The position numbers were made by a program, and so were the translations under genes. The notes under the pieces are model-generated. The model was not told the DNA's origin. It searched no databases and was given only the letters and a program-made list of their open reading frames with translations. From assembly GCA_900551355.1 (NCBI GenBank), contig URVR01000012.1, forward strand, positions 1-17,744: a DNA stretch of 17,744 nucleotides, written 5' to 3'. Position 1 is the first letter of the stretch; each line of letters opens with the position of its first letter. Below, one piece after another: positions 1 to 7,431 of this stretch. This DNA comes from an uncultured Eubacteriales bacterium (GTDB lineage Bacteria > Bacillota > Clostridia > Oscillospirales > Oscillospiraceae).

Positions 1-12
1 ATCGTCAACGGT

Positions 13-21
13 TGCTATAAT
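13..21 (+). promoter_or_regulatory. Extended -10 promoter element of the lacI-type gene
   Basis: A perfect TATAAT (16-21) is preceded by TGC (13-15), which is an extended -10 element. The matching -35 position would fall before base 1, so it cannot be seen. Transcription would start near base 28, leaving a leader of roughly 120 bases before the ATG at 147. An inverted repeat at 23-40 covers the predicted start site. Confidence 0.6.
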
Positions 22-22
22 T

Positions 23-40
23 AACGAAACCAATTTCGTT
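23..40. promoter_or_regulatory. Palindromic operator candidate over the lacI start site
   Basis: AACGAAA (23-29) and TTTCGTT (34-40) form a perfect 7-bp inverted repeat around a 4-bp centre, directly after the -10 box. Bases 21-31 (TTAACGAAACC) recur in reverse complement at 2044-2054 in the catabolic promoter. A site here fits negative autoregulation by the adjacent LacI-family protein. The palindrome and shared word are seen; repressor binding is inferred. Confidence 0.5.
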
Positions 41-146
41 TCCTTTCCGAAAACCAGGCAAAGCGGCGGCACACAGCCGCACCCGGCGGGCCAAAACGGC
101 GGCGCTGTCTGTTTTCACGGAAGATACGCCGAGAGGAGGACGCGGT

Positions 147-1196
147 ATGGAGCGCAAATCCATTACCATCAGCGATATCGCCAAACGCACGGGGGTCTCA
201 AAGACCACTGTCTCCCGCTATCTGAACGGGAAATACGAATTTATGTCGCAGCAGACCCGCGACCGCATCTCCAAGGAGATTTCCGACACCGGGTTCCGGC
301 CCAACCGCCTGGCCAACAGCCTGAAAACGGATTGCAGCGACCTGATCGGCGTGGTCATGTCGGACATCATGTCCAGCCAGACGCCCCACCTTCTGGGCAG
401 CATCTGCGATACCTGCACCAAGCACGGGAAGAAGGTGGTGGTGGTCAACAGCGAGAACGACCCCGAGAAGGAGCGGCTGATGACCCTGGATCTGCTGGAT
501 CAGCGGGTGGAGGGCCTTCTGGTCATCAGCGGCTACAACAGCGACTTTTACCAGAATCTGGACCAGGAGCGGCTCCCCGTGGTGCTGGCGGACCGCGTTT
601 CCGAGCATGTGGATATGGACTCCGTGGTGGTCAACCACGCGGAGAGCACCCGCCATGTGGTGAATTACCTGCTGAAGCAGGGCTATCAGCGCATCGTGAT
701 CCTGCAGCGGCCCCACATCAACCCGTACAACACGCCGGCCATCCGCGTGGCGGCCGCCAGCGCCGCCTGCCGGGACTTCTTCGGGGACGACAGCCACTGT
801 GTGCAGGTGCAGCTGTCCTCCGACTGCAAGCAGCGCCGCGTGGGCTTCGAGGAGGTGTCCCGGGTCATGGAGCAGTACTACGCGGAGAGCCGGGAGATCC
901 CCACCGCCATTTTCGTGTCGGAGATCTCCATTATGCTCCACGCGGTGTGCAGCTTTTACCGCGCCGGCATGAAGCGCTCGCCGCAGTTCACCATCGCGGG
1001 CTACAGCGATGAGAACATCAGCGACATGTTCGTGCCGCCCATCTGCACCATTGAGCAGCCGCTGGAGCGGATGGGCCAGCTGGCCGTGGAGCGGCTGCTG
1101 TACCGGATCAGGATCCGCAAGACCAGCGACGAGGTCCCCATCGGCGAATCCAGCCGTCTGAGCTGCCGGATCCGTCTGAACGAGATGGAAAAATAG
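147..1196 (+). CDS. LacI-family transcriptional repressor, KdgR-like
   Basis: This 349-residue protein is of normal length for a LacI/GalR repressor. Residues 6-29 form the N-terminal helix-turn-helix (TISDIAKRTGVSKTTVSRYL), followed by the hinge segment RPNRLANSLK (51-60) and a periplasmic-binding-protein-like sensor domain from about 66 to the end. The SRYLNGKYEFMS stretch resembles KdgR-type repressors that sense 2-keto-3-deoxy sugar acids; that subgroup is from memory. The ATG at 147 has AGGAGG at 134-139, seven bases upstream. It precedes a YcxB-like gene and, after a terminator, the sugar-acid-type operon. The effector is probably a pathway intermediate such as a 2-keto-3-deoxy acid (inference). 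An 11-bp word shared by its own promoter and the operon promoter suggests it controls both. Confidence 0.9.
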   Translation: MERKSITISDIAKRTGVSKTTVSRYLNGKYEFMSQQTRDRISKEISDTGFRPNRLANSLKTDCSDLIGVVMSDIMSSQTPHLLGSICDTCTKHGKKVVVVNSENDPEKERLMTLDLLDQRVEGLLVISGYNSDFYQNLDQERLPVVLADRVSEHVDMDSVVVNHAESTRHVVNYLLKQGYQRIVILQRPHINPYNTPAIRVAAASAACRDFFGDDSHCVQVQLSSDCKQRRVGFEEVSRVMEQYYAESREIPTAIFVSEISIMLHAVCSFYRAGMKRSPQFTIAGYSDENISDMFVPPICTIEQPLERMGQLAVERLLYRIRIRKTSDEVPIGESSRLSCRIRLNEMEK

Positions 1197-1227
1197 GCAC
1201 CTGCATGCCGGAAAAGAGGCTATTTTC

Positions 1228-1782
1228 ATGCAGTTTCATTACAGTACAGACACGAAAGACCTGCGCTCCGCCATGTATTACGGCGTTCTGATGCGCAACG
1301 CGGCCTTCGGGCGGATCATGCTGGTGCTGCTGCCGCTGGCGCTGCTCTACTTCTTCGGCGTGACCTGCGGGCTGTGGCCCGACATCCCCGCCATCTCCTA
1401 TGTGGTGCTGGCCTGCGGCATCTGGGTCCTGATCCTGCTGGGAAACGCGGAGCGGGCCATCATGAAGCACAGCCGCAGCGCTGACTCCCTGCTGGGCGTG
1501 GGGATCGACGTGAAAATACAGGACAACTGGCTGTTCGTGGACATTGCCGACCGGGATTTCCACTTCAAGGGAAAGCTCTCCGAGCTGGCCGGCGCGGTGG
1601 AGCTGAAGCGGGTGGTGCTGCTCTATGTCAACGCGCAGCAGACGTTTATCATCCCCAAGCGCGCACTGCCGGACGAGGCGTATTTCATGCGCTGTCTGGG
1701 GCACATACCCGCCGACCGCTTCATCCGGGAAAGCGATGGCAGCGGAACGCGGCGCTTCGCCTTCTGGCGGCGGAAGAAATAA
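1228..1782 (+). CDS. YcxB-like small membrane protein
   Basis: This 184-residue protein starts at an ATG preceded by AAAAGAGG (1212-1219), 31 bases after the repressor stop, so the two are probably cotranscribed. Two hydrophobic segments (about residues 30-50 and 56-73) form a membrane hairpin. The remaining cytoplasmic part carries the hallmark of the YcxB-like C-terminal domain, ending in QTFIIPKRAL (137-146) and then a cluster of basic residues. Proteins of this family have no established biochemical role. The terminator directly downstream closes the unit, so it is not part of the catabolic operon. A link to the repressor's function is not evident from the sequence. Confidence 0.7.
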   Translation: MQFHYSTDTKDLRSAMYYGVLMRNAAFGRIMLVLLPLALLYFFGVTCGLWPDIPAISYVVLACGIWVLILLGNAERAIMKHSRSADSLLGVGIDVKIQDNWLFVDIADRDFHFKGKLSELAGAVELKRVVLLYVNAQQTFIIPKRALPDEAYFMRCLGHIPADRFIRESDGSGTRRFAFWRRKK

Positions 1783-1807
1783 GTCGCAGAAGCAAACCAC
1801 ATAAAGC

Positions 1808-1841
1808 AGCAGGGGAGGCAGACTTGCCGCCCCTGCTTTTT
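1808..1841 (+). terminator. Intrinsic terminator of the repressor unit
   Basis: AGCAGGGG (1808-1815) pairs with CCCCTGCT (1830-1837), and GGC (1817-1819) with GCC (1826-1828), around a six-base loop. A run of T follows (1837-1841). It lies 26 bases after the YcxB-like stop codon. Confidence 0.85.
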
Positions 1842-1845
1842 CGTC

Positions 1846-1990
1846 CCCGGCGTCAGGCAGCGCGCGCCGTTGCGGCAGGCCGCTTCAGGCCGCGCAACCG
1901 CCACAAATTCACGCCCCTCTTTCTATCGGCATTTATGGATACTGCACAAAATCCGCTTGTTATTTTTATCGCTTATTGCGGCTGAAAAGT
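1846..1990. other. Intergenic stretch upstream of the catabolic promoter
   Basis: I see no gene here. The first part (to about 1915) is GC-rich; the second part (about 1930-1995) is AT-rich, as expected just upstream of a strong promoter. An open frame crosses it but has no ribosome binding site and no recognisable protein features. Confidence 0.5.
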
Positions 1991-1992
1991 AT

Positions 1993-2021
1993 TTGACACA
2001 CGTTGTGTTCGATGTTACACT
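1993..2021 (+). promoter_or_regulatory. Promoter of the sugar-acid-type operon
   Basis: A perfect -35 box TTGACA (1993-1998) is separated by 17 bp from TACACT (2016-2021), with TGT at 2013-2015 forming an extended -10. Transcription would start near 2028, about 120 bases before the first gene. This is one of the best sigma-A type promoters in the window, and such a strong promoter suggests control by repression. Confidence 0.8.
1996..2008. promoter_or_regulatory. Palindrome inside the promoter spacer
   Basis: ACACA (1996-2000) and TGTGT (2004-2008) form a perfect inverted repeat around CGT, overlapping the end of the -35 box and the spacer. The position would let a bound protein block RNA polymerase. 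It does not match the other operator candidates in sequence, so a second regulator is possible. Confidence 0.35.
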
Positions 2022-2040
2022 ACAGTCAGCAGCTATATTA

Positions 2041-2059
2041 ACCGGTTTCGTTAACCGGT
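2041..2059. promoter_or_regulatory. LacI-type operator candidate of the catabolic operon
   Basis: ACCGGTT (2041-2047) and AACCGGT (2053-2059) form a perfect 7-bp inverted repeat around TCGTT, just downstream of the predicted start site. The inner AACCGGTT resembles cores bound by LacI-family repressors. Bases 2044-2054 are the exact reverse complement of 21-31 at the lacI promoter. Confidence 0.55.
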
Positions 2060-2150
2060 ATTTGCTTCGGCAGTCGTCAGAACAGATACCGACAGGCCGA
2101 AGGGTCCCCCCGACAGATGAACCAACCGATAAGCAGAAAGAGGCAACAAA

Positions 2151-2840
2151 ATGTTTGATGTGATCAAAACCTACGAGAAAGTCCCCGATGAGATCGTGGA
2201 GCGCTACGCCGTGCTGGAGGAGAGCGCGTCCATTAACGAGTCCATGCCCAACAAGGACGGCGCGCTGTGCTCCCGCATCCGCGCGATCTGGCCCGGGCTG
2301 CGCATGTGCGGCACGGCGCTGACCGTCCAGTGCGGCATCGGCGACAACGTGATGCTCCATAAGGCCATCTCCATGGCAGGCCCCGGCGACGTGGTCATGG
2401 TGACCAACGGCGACTTCGACGAGGCGGGCGGCCTGTTCGGCGGCATGATGGCGGCTTCCCTGAAGTCCAAAGGCGCAGCCGGTCTGGTGATGGAGGGTGC
2501 GGTCCGCGACACCATGCTCATCAAGGAGCTGGAGTTCCCCGTATTCGCCCGGAACGTGTGCATCAAGGCCACCACGAAGCTTTGCCCCGGCAAGATCAAC
2601 CACCCCATCGTCATCGGCGGCGTGTACGTCAAGCCCGGTGACCTGGTGTTCGGCGACAACGACAGCGTGGTCGTGGTGCCCCGGGAGATCGCCCTGCAGG
2701 TGCTGGAGGTCGCGGAGCAGCGCGAGCACAACGAGGAGGGTCTGCTGCAGCGCATCCTCAACGGCGAGACCACTACCTTTGAGATGTTCCGCGCCAACTA
2801 CGAAAAGCTCAACCTCAGCGAGGAACCCGATCAGCACTGA
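2151..2840 (+). CDS. RraA-family aldolase-like protein 1
   Basis: This 229-residue protein belongs to the RraA/HMG-aldolase family. Class II members cleave 4-hydroxy-4-methyl-2-oxoglutarate-type compounds to pyruvate and an oxo acid; others inhibit RNase E. Visible family features are IGDNVMLHKAIS (63-74), the GGLFGG loop (93-98), the Arg-Asp pair R119-D120 expected for pyruvate and divalent metal binding, and PGDLVFGDNDSVVVVP (162-177). Start ATG 2151 follows AGAAAGAGG (2135-2143). It is the first gene of the operon and sits 29 bases before the dehydratase. In an operon with a dehydratase, the likely role is retro-aldol cleavage of a 2-keto-3-deoxy acid; this is inference. A clear paralogue lies at 8344-9048. 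Confidence 0.85.
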   Translation: MFDVIKTYEKVPDEIVERYAVLEESASINESMPNKDGALCSRIRAIWPGLRMCGTALTVQCGIGDNVMLHKAISMAGPGDVVMVTNGDFDEAGGLFGGMMAASLKSKGAAGLVMEGAVRDTMLIKELEFPVFARNVCIKATTKLCPGKINHPIVIGGVYVKPGDLVFGDNDSVVVVPREIALQVLEVAEQREHNEEGLLQRILNGETTTFEMFRANYEKLNLSEEPDQH

Positions 2841-2869
2841 TCGCAAGCCACAAATCAGGAGGAAAAGCA

Positions 2870-4039
2870 ATGAAAATCACGAAAGTTACTCCCTATCCCT
2901 TTTTTGCCGGTCCCAAGAACCTGATGCTCTGCCGCGTGGACACCGATGAGGGCGTGTACGGCTGGGGCGAGGCCTATGTGGTGCAGGGCAAGGAAAAGGC
3001 GGTGCAGCTGTACATCGAGGCCATGGAGGCCTATATGATCGGCCGCAGCCCCTTTGAGATCAAGCACTCCGGCACGGCTATGTTCGACGACTTCTCCATC
3101 CGCCGCAGCAGCTGCGACTTCTACGCCGCCTGGAGCGCCATCGAGATCGCCATGTGGGACATCGCCGGTAAGGTCTGCGGCCAGCCGGTGTACAACCTGC
3201 TGGGCGGCCCCTGCCGCGAGAAGATCCGCCTGTACGCCAACGGCTGGTGGGGCGGCGCCAAGAGCATCGACGAGACGGTGGAGCGGGCGTTGGCCGTGAA
3301 GGCCAAGGGCTTCACCGCCATGAAGTGGGATCCCTTCCAGGGCTACTGGCGCAACTACATCACCCCCGCGCAGGAGGACTACGCCGTGGATTGCGTGAAG
3401 GCCGTGCGCGAGGCCGTGGGTCCCGACGTGGACCTGCTGGTGGAGGTCCACCGCCGTCTGTCTCCCTACCACGCCATCCACTTCTCCGAGCGGATCCAGG
3501 AATTCAACCCCTTCTGGATCGAGGAGCCGTGCCTGGCAGACAACATCGACCTGATCGCCCAGGCACACGCCGGCATCAAGGCCCCTGTCGTCACCGGCGA
3601 GACGCTGTACAACAAGGAAGCGTTCATCCCCGTGTTTGAAAAGCACGCGGCCGAGATCATCAACCCCGACATCTGCGTCAGCGGTATCAAGGTAATGAGT
3701 GAGATCTCCGCCATGGCGGAGCCTTACAGCGTGCTGATGAGCCCCCACAACTTCAACAGCAACGCCGTGGGTCTGGCGGCGATGATCCATCTCTCCGCCT
3801 CCATCCCCAACTTCCTCATCGGCGAGATGTTCCTGACGGTGGACGAGGCCTCCCGCGAGATCATGGTCGAGCCCTTCGAGATCAAGAACGGCTATGTGGC
3901 GCTGCCCACCAAGCCGGGTCTGGGCATCGACATCGACATGGACAAGCTGGCCCAGCGCCCCTACAAGTTCTTTGAGCGCAAATTCCCCTTCAAGGGCGCC
4001 TGCGACTACCGCGACGAGTTCCCCAAGGAGGGTATGTAA
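2870..4039 (+). CDS. Enolase-superfamily acid-sugar dehydratase
   Basis: This 389-residue protein is a mandelate racemase/muconate lactonizing enzyme family member of the galactonate/mannonate dehydratase type. It has an N-terminal capping domain (about 1-115) and a barrel with MKWDPF (151-156, base K152), EVH (192-194), IEEP (217-220), TGE (E244), NPD (D267) and SPHN (H293). The probable Mg ligands are E192, E218 or E219, and E244; H194 and H293 are the expected acid/base residues. The reaction would be dehydration of an aldonate or aldarate to a 2-keto-3-deoxy acid. The first metal ligand is Glu where the DgoD type has Asp. The start follows AGGAGG with good spacing. Substrate cannot be read from sequence. 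Confidence 0.85.
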   Translation: MKITKVTPYPFFAGPKNLMLCRVDTDEGVYGWGEAYVVQGKEKAVQLYIEAMEAYMIGRSPFEIKHSGTAMFDDFSIRRSSCDFYAAWSAIEIAMWDIAGKVCGQPVYNLLGGPCREKIRLYANGWWGGAKSIDETVERALAVKAKGFTAMKWDPFQGYWRNYITPAQEDYAVDCVKAVREAVGPDVDLLVEVHRRLSPYHAIHFSERIQEFNPFWIEEPCLADNIDLIAQAHAGIKAPVVTGETLYNKEAFIPVFEKHAAEIINPDICVSGIKVMSEISAMAEPYSVLMSPHNFNSNAVGLAAMIHLSASIPNFLIGEMFLTVDEASREIMVEPFEIKNGYVALPTKPGLGIDIDMDKLAQRPYKFFERKFPFKGACDYRDEFPKEGM

Positions 4040-4063
4040 GCCCTCTGTCCCCCTGTTCCCCCT

Positions 4064-4078
4064 GTGCGCGGGGCGCAC
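4064..4078 (+). other. Short hairpin between dehydratase and binding-protein genes
   Basis: GTGCGC (4064-4069) and GCGCAC (4073-4078) pair perfectly around GGG. No T-run follows, so termination is unlikely. It could separate transcript segments of different stability ahead of the binding-protein gene, but it is short. Confidence 0.3.
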
Positions 4079-4115
4079 TGTTGAGATAAAATGTTAGGAT
4101 CGAAAAAAGGAGAAT

Positions 4116-5150
4116 ATGATGATGAAGAAAATCACTTCCCTACTTCTTGCTCTTTTGATGGTCATGTCCATGGCTGCCTGCGGCAGTCAGGACGCCGGCA
4201 AAGAGCCCGCCAATGACAATGGCGACGGCACCACCACGTTCAACAATGTAAAGATCTCTGCCGGTTCCGGTACCTCCGGCGGCGGCCAGTATGTGTATGT
4301 TGGCGGTATCTCCAGCATTATCAACACCCATCTGGACGGCGTTGAGGTCATCCTGGAGGCCACCAAGGGCTCCGGCGAGAACCTGAGCCTGCTGCAGAAC
4401 GGCGATCTGGAGATCGCGTCCATCGAGTCCTCCATCGCCTACAACGCCATGATGGGCGTCGACCTGGGCGAAGGCGAGAGCGCGTTCCCCGAGATCCGCT
4501 GCCTGTTCGCGTCCCTGCCCACCTATTTCATCATGACCACGCTGGACGGCAACCTCACCAACTGTGAGCAGTTCGCCGGCAAGAACGTCGCCTTCGGCCC
4601 CTATACCGGCTCCACCGATATTTCCAGCCGCGCGGTGTTCTCCTGCCTGGGCATCCTCGATGACATCAAGATCACCAACTCCGGCTGGGGCGACTGCTTC
4701 ACCGCCATGGGCGACGGTCTGGTCGACGCCGTGACCGGCGGCTCCATCCACCCCGCCAGCGCTCTGACCGAGCTGGAGGCCACCAAGTCCGTCAAGTGGG
4801 TGCGCTTCACCGACGAGCAGATGGACAAGCTGACCACCACCTATCCCTACTACAAGCACGTGACCCTGTCCGCTGACACCTACAACTCCCTGACCGAGGA
4901 CTACGATACCATCGGTGCGTGGCAGGCCATGTACGCCAGCGCTGAGATGGACGACGAGCTGGCCTACATGATCACCAAGACGGTGTTCGAGAACATCGCC
5001 GAGCTGCAGGCCACCCATTCCGGCGGCTACACCACCACGCTGGAGAACATCGGCGAGCAGCCCGTTCCCCTGCACAACGGCGCCTATCGCTACTATCAGG
5101 AAATGGGCATCGATGTCCCCGCTGAGCTGATCCCCCCCGAGGCTAAGTAA
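4116..5150 (+). CDS. TRAP transporter solute-binding lipoprotein, TAXI family
   Basis: This 344-residue protein has a lipoprotein signal peptide: basic start (MKK), hydrophobic core, and lipobox MAAC with Cys22 as the lipidation site. A Ser/Gly/Asn-rich linker follows and then a TAXI-type binding domain starting near residue 48 (ISAGSGTSGGGQYVY). It would sit outside the membrane and deliver an organic acid to the fused permease encoded next. Three ATGs lie in tandem at 4116, 4119 and 4122; the AAAAGGAG at 4105-4112 is too close to the first and better placed for the second or third. It is separated from the permease by a strong hairpin, which may raise its level relative to the membrane protein. 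TAXI proteins bind carboxylates such as glutamate-like or keto acids; the ligand here is unknown. Confidence 0.88.
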   Translation: MMMKKITSLLLALLMVMSMAACGSQDAGKEPANDNGDGTTTFNNVKISAGSGTSGGGQYVYVGGISSIINTHLDGVEVILEATKGSGENLSLLQNGDLEIASIESSIAYNAMMGVDLGEGESAFPEIRCLFASLPTYFIMTTLDGNLTNCEQFAGKNVAFGPYTGSTDISSRAVFSCLGILDDIKITNSGWGDCFTAMGDGLVDAVTGGSIHPASALTELEATKSVKWVRFTDEQMDKLTTTYPYYKHVTLSADTYNSLTEDYDTIGAWQAMYASAEMDDELAYMITKTVFENIAELQATHSGGYTTTLENIGEQPVPLHNGAYRYYQEMGIDVPAELIPPEAK

Positions 5151-5160
5151 TCAGACTTAC

Positions 5161-5194
5161 CGAATAGCGGGAAGCAGATGCTTCCCGCTATTCG
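5161..5194 (+). other. Long perfect hairpin between binding protein and permease
   Basis: CGAATAGCGGGAAGC (5161-5175) pairs perfectly with GCTTCCCGCTATTCG (5180-5194) around loop AGAT, ten bases after the binding-protein stop. The bases following are A-rich, not T-rich, so it is not a normal terminator. Such intercistronic hairpins commonly protect the upstream mRNA from exonucleases and allow the binding protein to exceed the permease. Confidence 0.75.
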
Positions 5195-5266
5195 CAAAAA
5201 ATCGCCTGTTTACGATCCGTTAAGAGACGGGTCAACGGTAATTCAGTGAGAACGAGAAGGTGAACT

Positions 5267-7300
5267 ATGAATCAAACCAATACCCCTCACGCCGATCCCG
5301 TTGAGGATCAGGTCGTGACCGGCGTGGACGGCGAGGAGCTGTCCGAGCTTATCAGCCAATACGAGGAATCCGCCAAAAACACCAGCAACGACAAGGACGA
5401 GGACGGCGGCAAGCTGCGCACGTTCCAGAACAAGATCTTCAAGGGCGTTCTGCGATACACCGCCATCGCCCTGGCCCTTTACCATATCTACGCACTGATT
5501 TTCCAGCTGCCCATCCCGCTGGTACTGTACTCCATCCACTGGGGCATGGGTCTGACCTACGCATTCGTCTACTATCCCAGCTATAAGGGCAATAAAAAGG
5601 CCCTCCGCAAGACCTTCGGCGTCATCGACGCCATTCTGGCCATCGCCACCATCGCCGTGGTGCTCTATATCCTGCGCGACCCCAACGCCTTGATGTACCG
5701 TGTGTCCAAGGCCAACGCCAACACGCTGGACCTGGTCTTCGGCACCATCGCCATGATCCTCTCCCTGGAGGCGGCGCGCCGCACCATCGGTCTGGGTCTG
5801 CCCATCATTGCGCTGGTCTTCTTTGCCTACGCCATGTGGGGCAACTATCTGCCCGGCATGATCGCCAGCAAGGGCTACTCCTTCCGCCGCGTCATCAGCT
5901 TTATCTTCAGCGTGGAAGGTATCTACGGCTCTCCCACCGCGTCCTCTGCCCAGTATGTGTTCCTGCTGATCATATTCGGCGCCTTCCTGGGGTACAGCGG
6001 CACAGGTGAGTTCTTCATGAAGCTGGCCATGAAGCTGGCGGGCCACGCCCGCGGCGGCCCCGCCAAGGTGGCGGTCATCTCCAGCGGCCTGTTCGGCAGT
6101 ATCTCCGGCAGCGCTGTGGCCAACGTCATGGGCACCGGCGTCTTCACCATCCCTCTGATGAAGAAGACCGGCTACAAGCCCCACTTCGCCGGCGCGGTGG
6201 AAGCCGTGGCCTCCACCGGCGGCCAGATCATGCCCCCCGTCATGGGCTCCGGCGCGTTCATCATGGCCGAGCTGATCGGCTACAAGTACAGCCAGATCGC
6301 CCTGGGCGCTCTGCTCCCCGCCATTCTGTACTACCTGAGCATCCTGCTGATGGTGGACTTCGAGGCGGCCAAGAGCGGCCTGCTGGGCGTGGATACCAGC
6401 CATATGGACGCCGCGAAAAAGATCCTGAAGCAGGGCTGGAACCTGCTGGTCCCGCTGATCATCCTCATCGTGTGCCTGGCGTTCTTCCAGTTCACGGTGG
6501 CGCGCTCCGCAACGCTGGCCATCCTGGCCACCATCATCGCCTGCGCCCTGAAGAAGGAGACGCGGATGAGCTTCAAGACCATTCTGGACGGCTTTGAAAC
6601 CGGCGTGCTCCGCTCCGTCTCGGTGATCTGCGCCGTCGCTTCCGCCGGCGTGGCCATCGGCTGCATCATGCTGACCGGCGTGGGCGCCAAGTTCGCCTTC
6701 GCAGTGCTGACGCTGGCCCACAACAACCTGTTCCTGACCCTTCTGATGAGCGGCCTGGCCGCTACGATCCTGGGCATGGGCCTGCCCACGGTGGCGGCGT
6801 ACATCATCAGCGCCTCCCTGCTGGCCTCCAGCCTGGTGCAGCTGGGCATCCCCATCTTTGCCGCGCACATGTTCCTGCTGTACTACTCCATCCTCTCTCA
6901 GATCACGCCGCCTGTGGCCCTGGCTGCCTACGCGGCGGGCAACATCGCCGATGCCAACCCCAATAAGGTGGGCTTTACGGCCATGCGGCTGGGCGTCATC
7001 GCCTTTATCATCCCGTTCTTCTTCGTATACGGCCCGGCGCTGCTGATGATCGGCACGCCGCTGGAGATCATCGAGGCCAGCATCACCTCCCTCATCGGCT
7101 GCTTCTTCCTGGCCGTGGGCCTGGAGGGCTGGCTGGTGGAGAAGATCAACATTCCCTGCCGTATCCTGGCGCTGGGCGCAGCGTTCTGCTGCATCGCCGC
7201 CGGTCTGGTCACCGACCTGATCGGCCTGGGTCTGATCGTGGCCTTCCTGCTGCTGCACAAGGGCACCAGACACAAGCTCCTGCGCAAAAAGAGCGCCTGA
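5267..7300 (+). CDS. TRAP transporter permease, 4TM/12TM fusion
   Basis: This 677-residue protein is a fused small (DctQ-like) plus large (DctM-like) TRAP subunit, the form that pairs with TAXI binding proteins. A hydrophilic acidic N-terminus (1-55) precedes about 16-18 hydrophobic segments. Conserved large-subunit stretches are visible: SGLFGSISGSAVANVMGTG (273-291), STGGQIMPPVMGSGAF (316-331), GMGLPTVAAYI (503-513) and SQITPPVALAAYAAGNIA (544-561). It uses an ion gradient to import the ligand delivered by the lipoprotein. The ATG at 5267 follows AGAAGGTG. Hairpins flank it on both sides, at 5161-5194 and 7341-7372. Length is normal for the fused family, so there is no sign of truncation. 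Confidence 0.9.
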   Translation: MNQTNTPHADPVEDQVVTGVDGEELSELISQYEESAKNTSNDKDEDGGKLRTFQNKIFKGVLRYTAIALALYHIYALIFQLPIPLVLYSIHWGMGLTYAFVYYPSYKGNKKALRKTFGVIDAILAIATIAVVLYILRDPNALMYRVSKANANTLDLVFGTIAMILSLEAARRTIGLGLPIIALVFFAYAMWGNYLPGMIASKGYSFRRVISFIFSVEGIYGSPTASSAQYVFLLIIFGAFLGYSGTGEFFMKLAMKLAGHARGGPAKVAVISSGLFGSISGSAVANVMGTGVFTIPLMKKTGYKPHFAGAVEAVASTGGQIMPPVMGSGAFIMAELIGYKYSQIALGALLPAILYYLSILLMVDFEAAKSGLLGVDTSHMDAAKKILKQGWNLLVPLIILIVCLAFFQFTVARSATLAILATIIACALKKETRMSFKTILDGFETGVLRSVSVICAVASAGVAIGCIMLTGVGAKFAFAVLTLAHNNLFLTLLMSGLAATILGMGLPTVAAYIISASLLASSLVQLGIPIFAAHMFLLYYSILSQITPPVALAAYAAGNIADANPNKVGFTAMRLGVIAFIIPFFFVYGPALLMIGTPLEIIEASITSLIGCFFLAVGLEGWLVEKINIPCRILALGAAFCCIAAGLVTDLIGLGLIVAFLLLHKGTRHKLLRKKSA

Positions 7301-7340
7301 TAAGATCCCTTTCAGCCTTTTTGATCGTTCTTCCCCCATC

Positions 7341-7372
7341 GTGCGTCTTGCGCAGCAATGCGCAAGACGCAC
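7341..7372 (+). other. Long perfect hairpin with GCAA tetraloop after the permease gene
   Basis: GTGCGTCTTGCGCA (7341-7354) pairs perfectly with TGCGCAAGACGCAC (7359-7372), leaving the four-base loop GCAA (7355-7358), a GNRA tetraloop. No T-run follows. It lies 40 bases after the permease stop and 59 before the dehydrogenase ATG. Likely an mRNA processing or stability element. Confidence 0.75.
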
Positions 7373-7431
7373 ACCTCCTCAATATTCACACGGTATTCAC
7401 CATCCCACTTTAAGAAAGGAAGCTATTGATT

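Noticed and set aside
1870..2163. A 97-codon open frame covering the operon promoter
   Set aside because: It contains the -35, -10 and operator sequences, has no ribosome binding site and overlaps the start of the first rraA-like gene.
2151..2840. RNase E inhibitor RraA as the function of the first gene
   Set aside because: The name comes from E. coli; the catabolic context and retained Arg-Asp pair favour an aldolase-like enzyme, and RNase E regulation is not expected to be encoded within such an operon.
5161..5194. Operon-ending terminator after the binding-protein gene
   Set aside because: The hairpin is strong but followed by A residues, not T, and the permease that must work with the binding protein follows.
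5243..7372. A 709-codon open frame opposite the TRAP permease
   Set aside because: It is extremely rich in Gln, His, Gly and Asp, typical of the antisense of hydrophobic high-GC coding sequence; the + strand has clear TRAP motifs.
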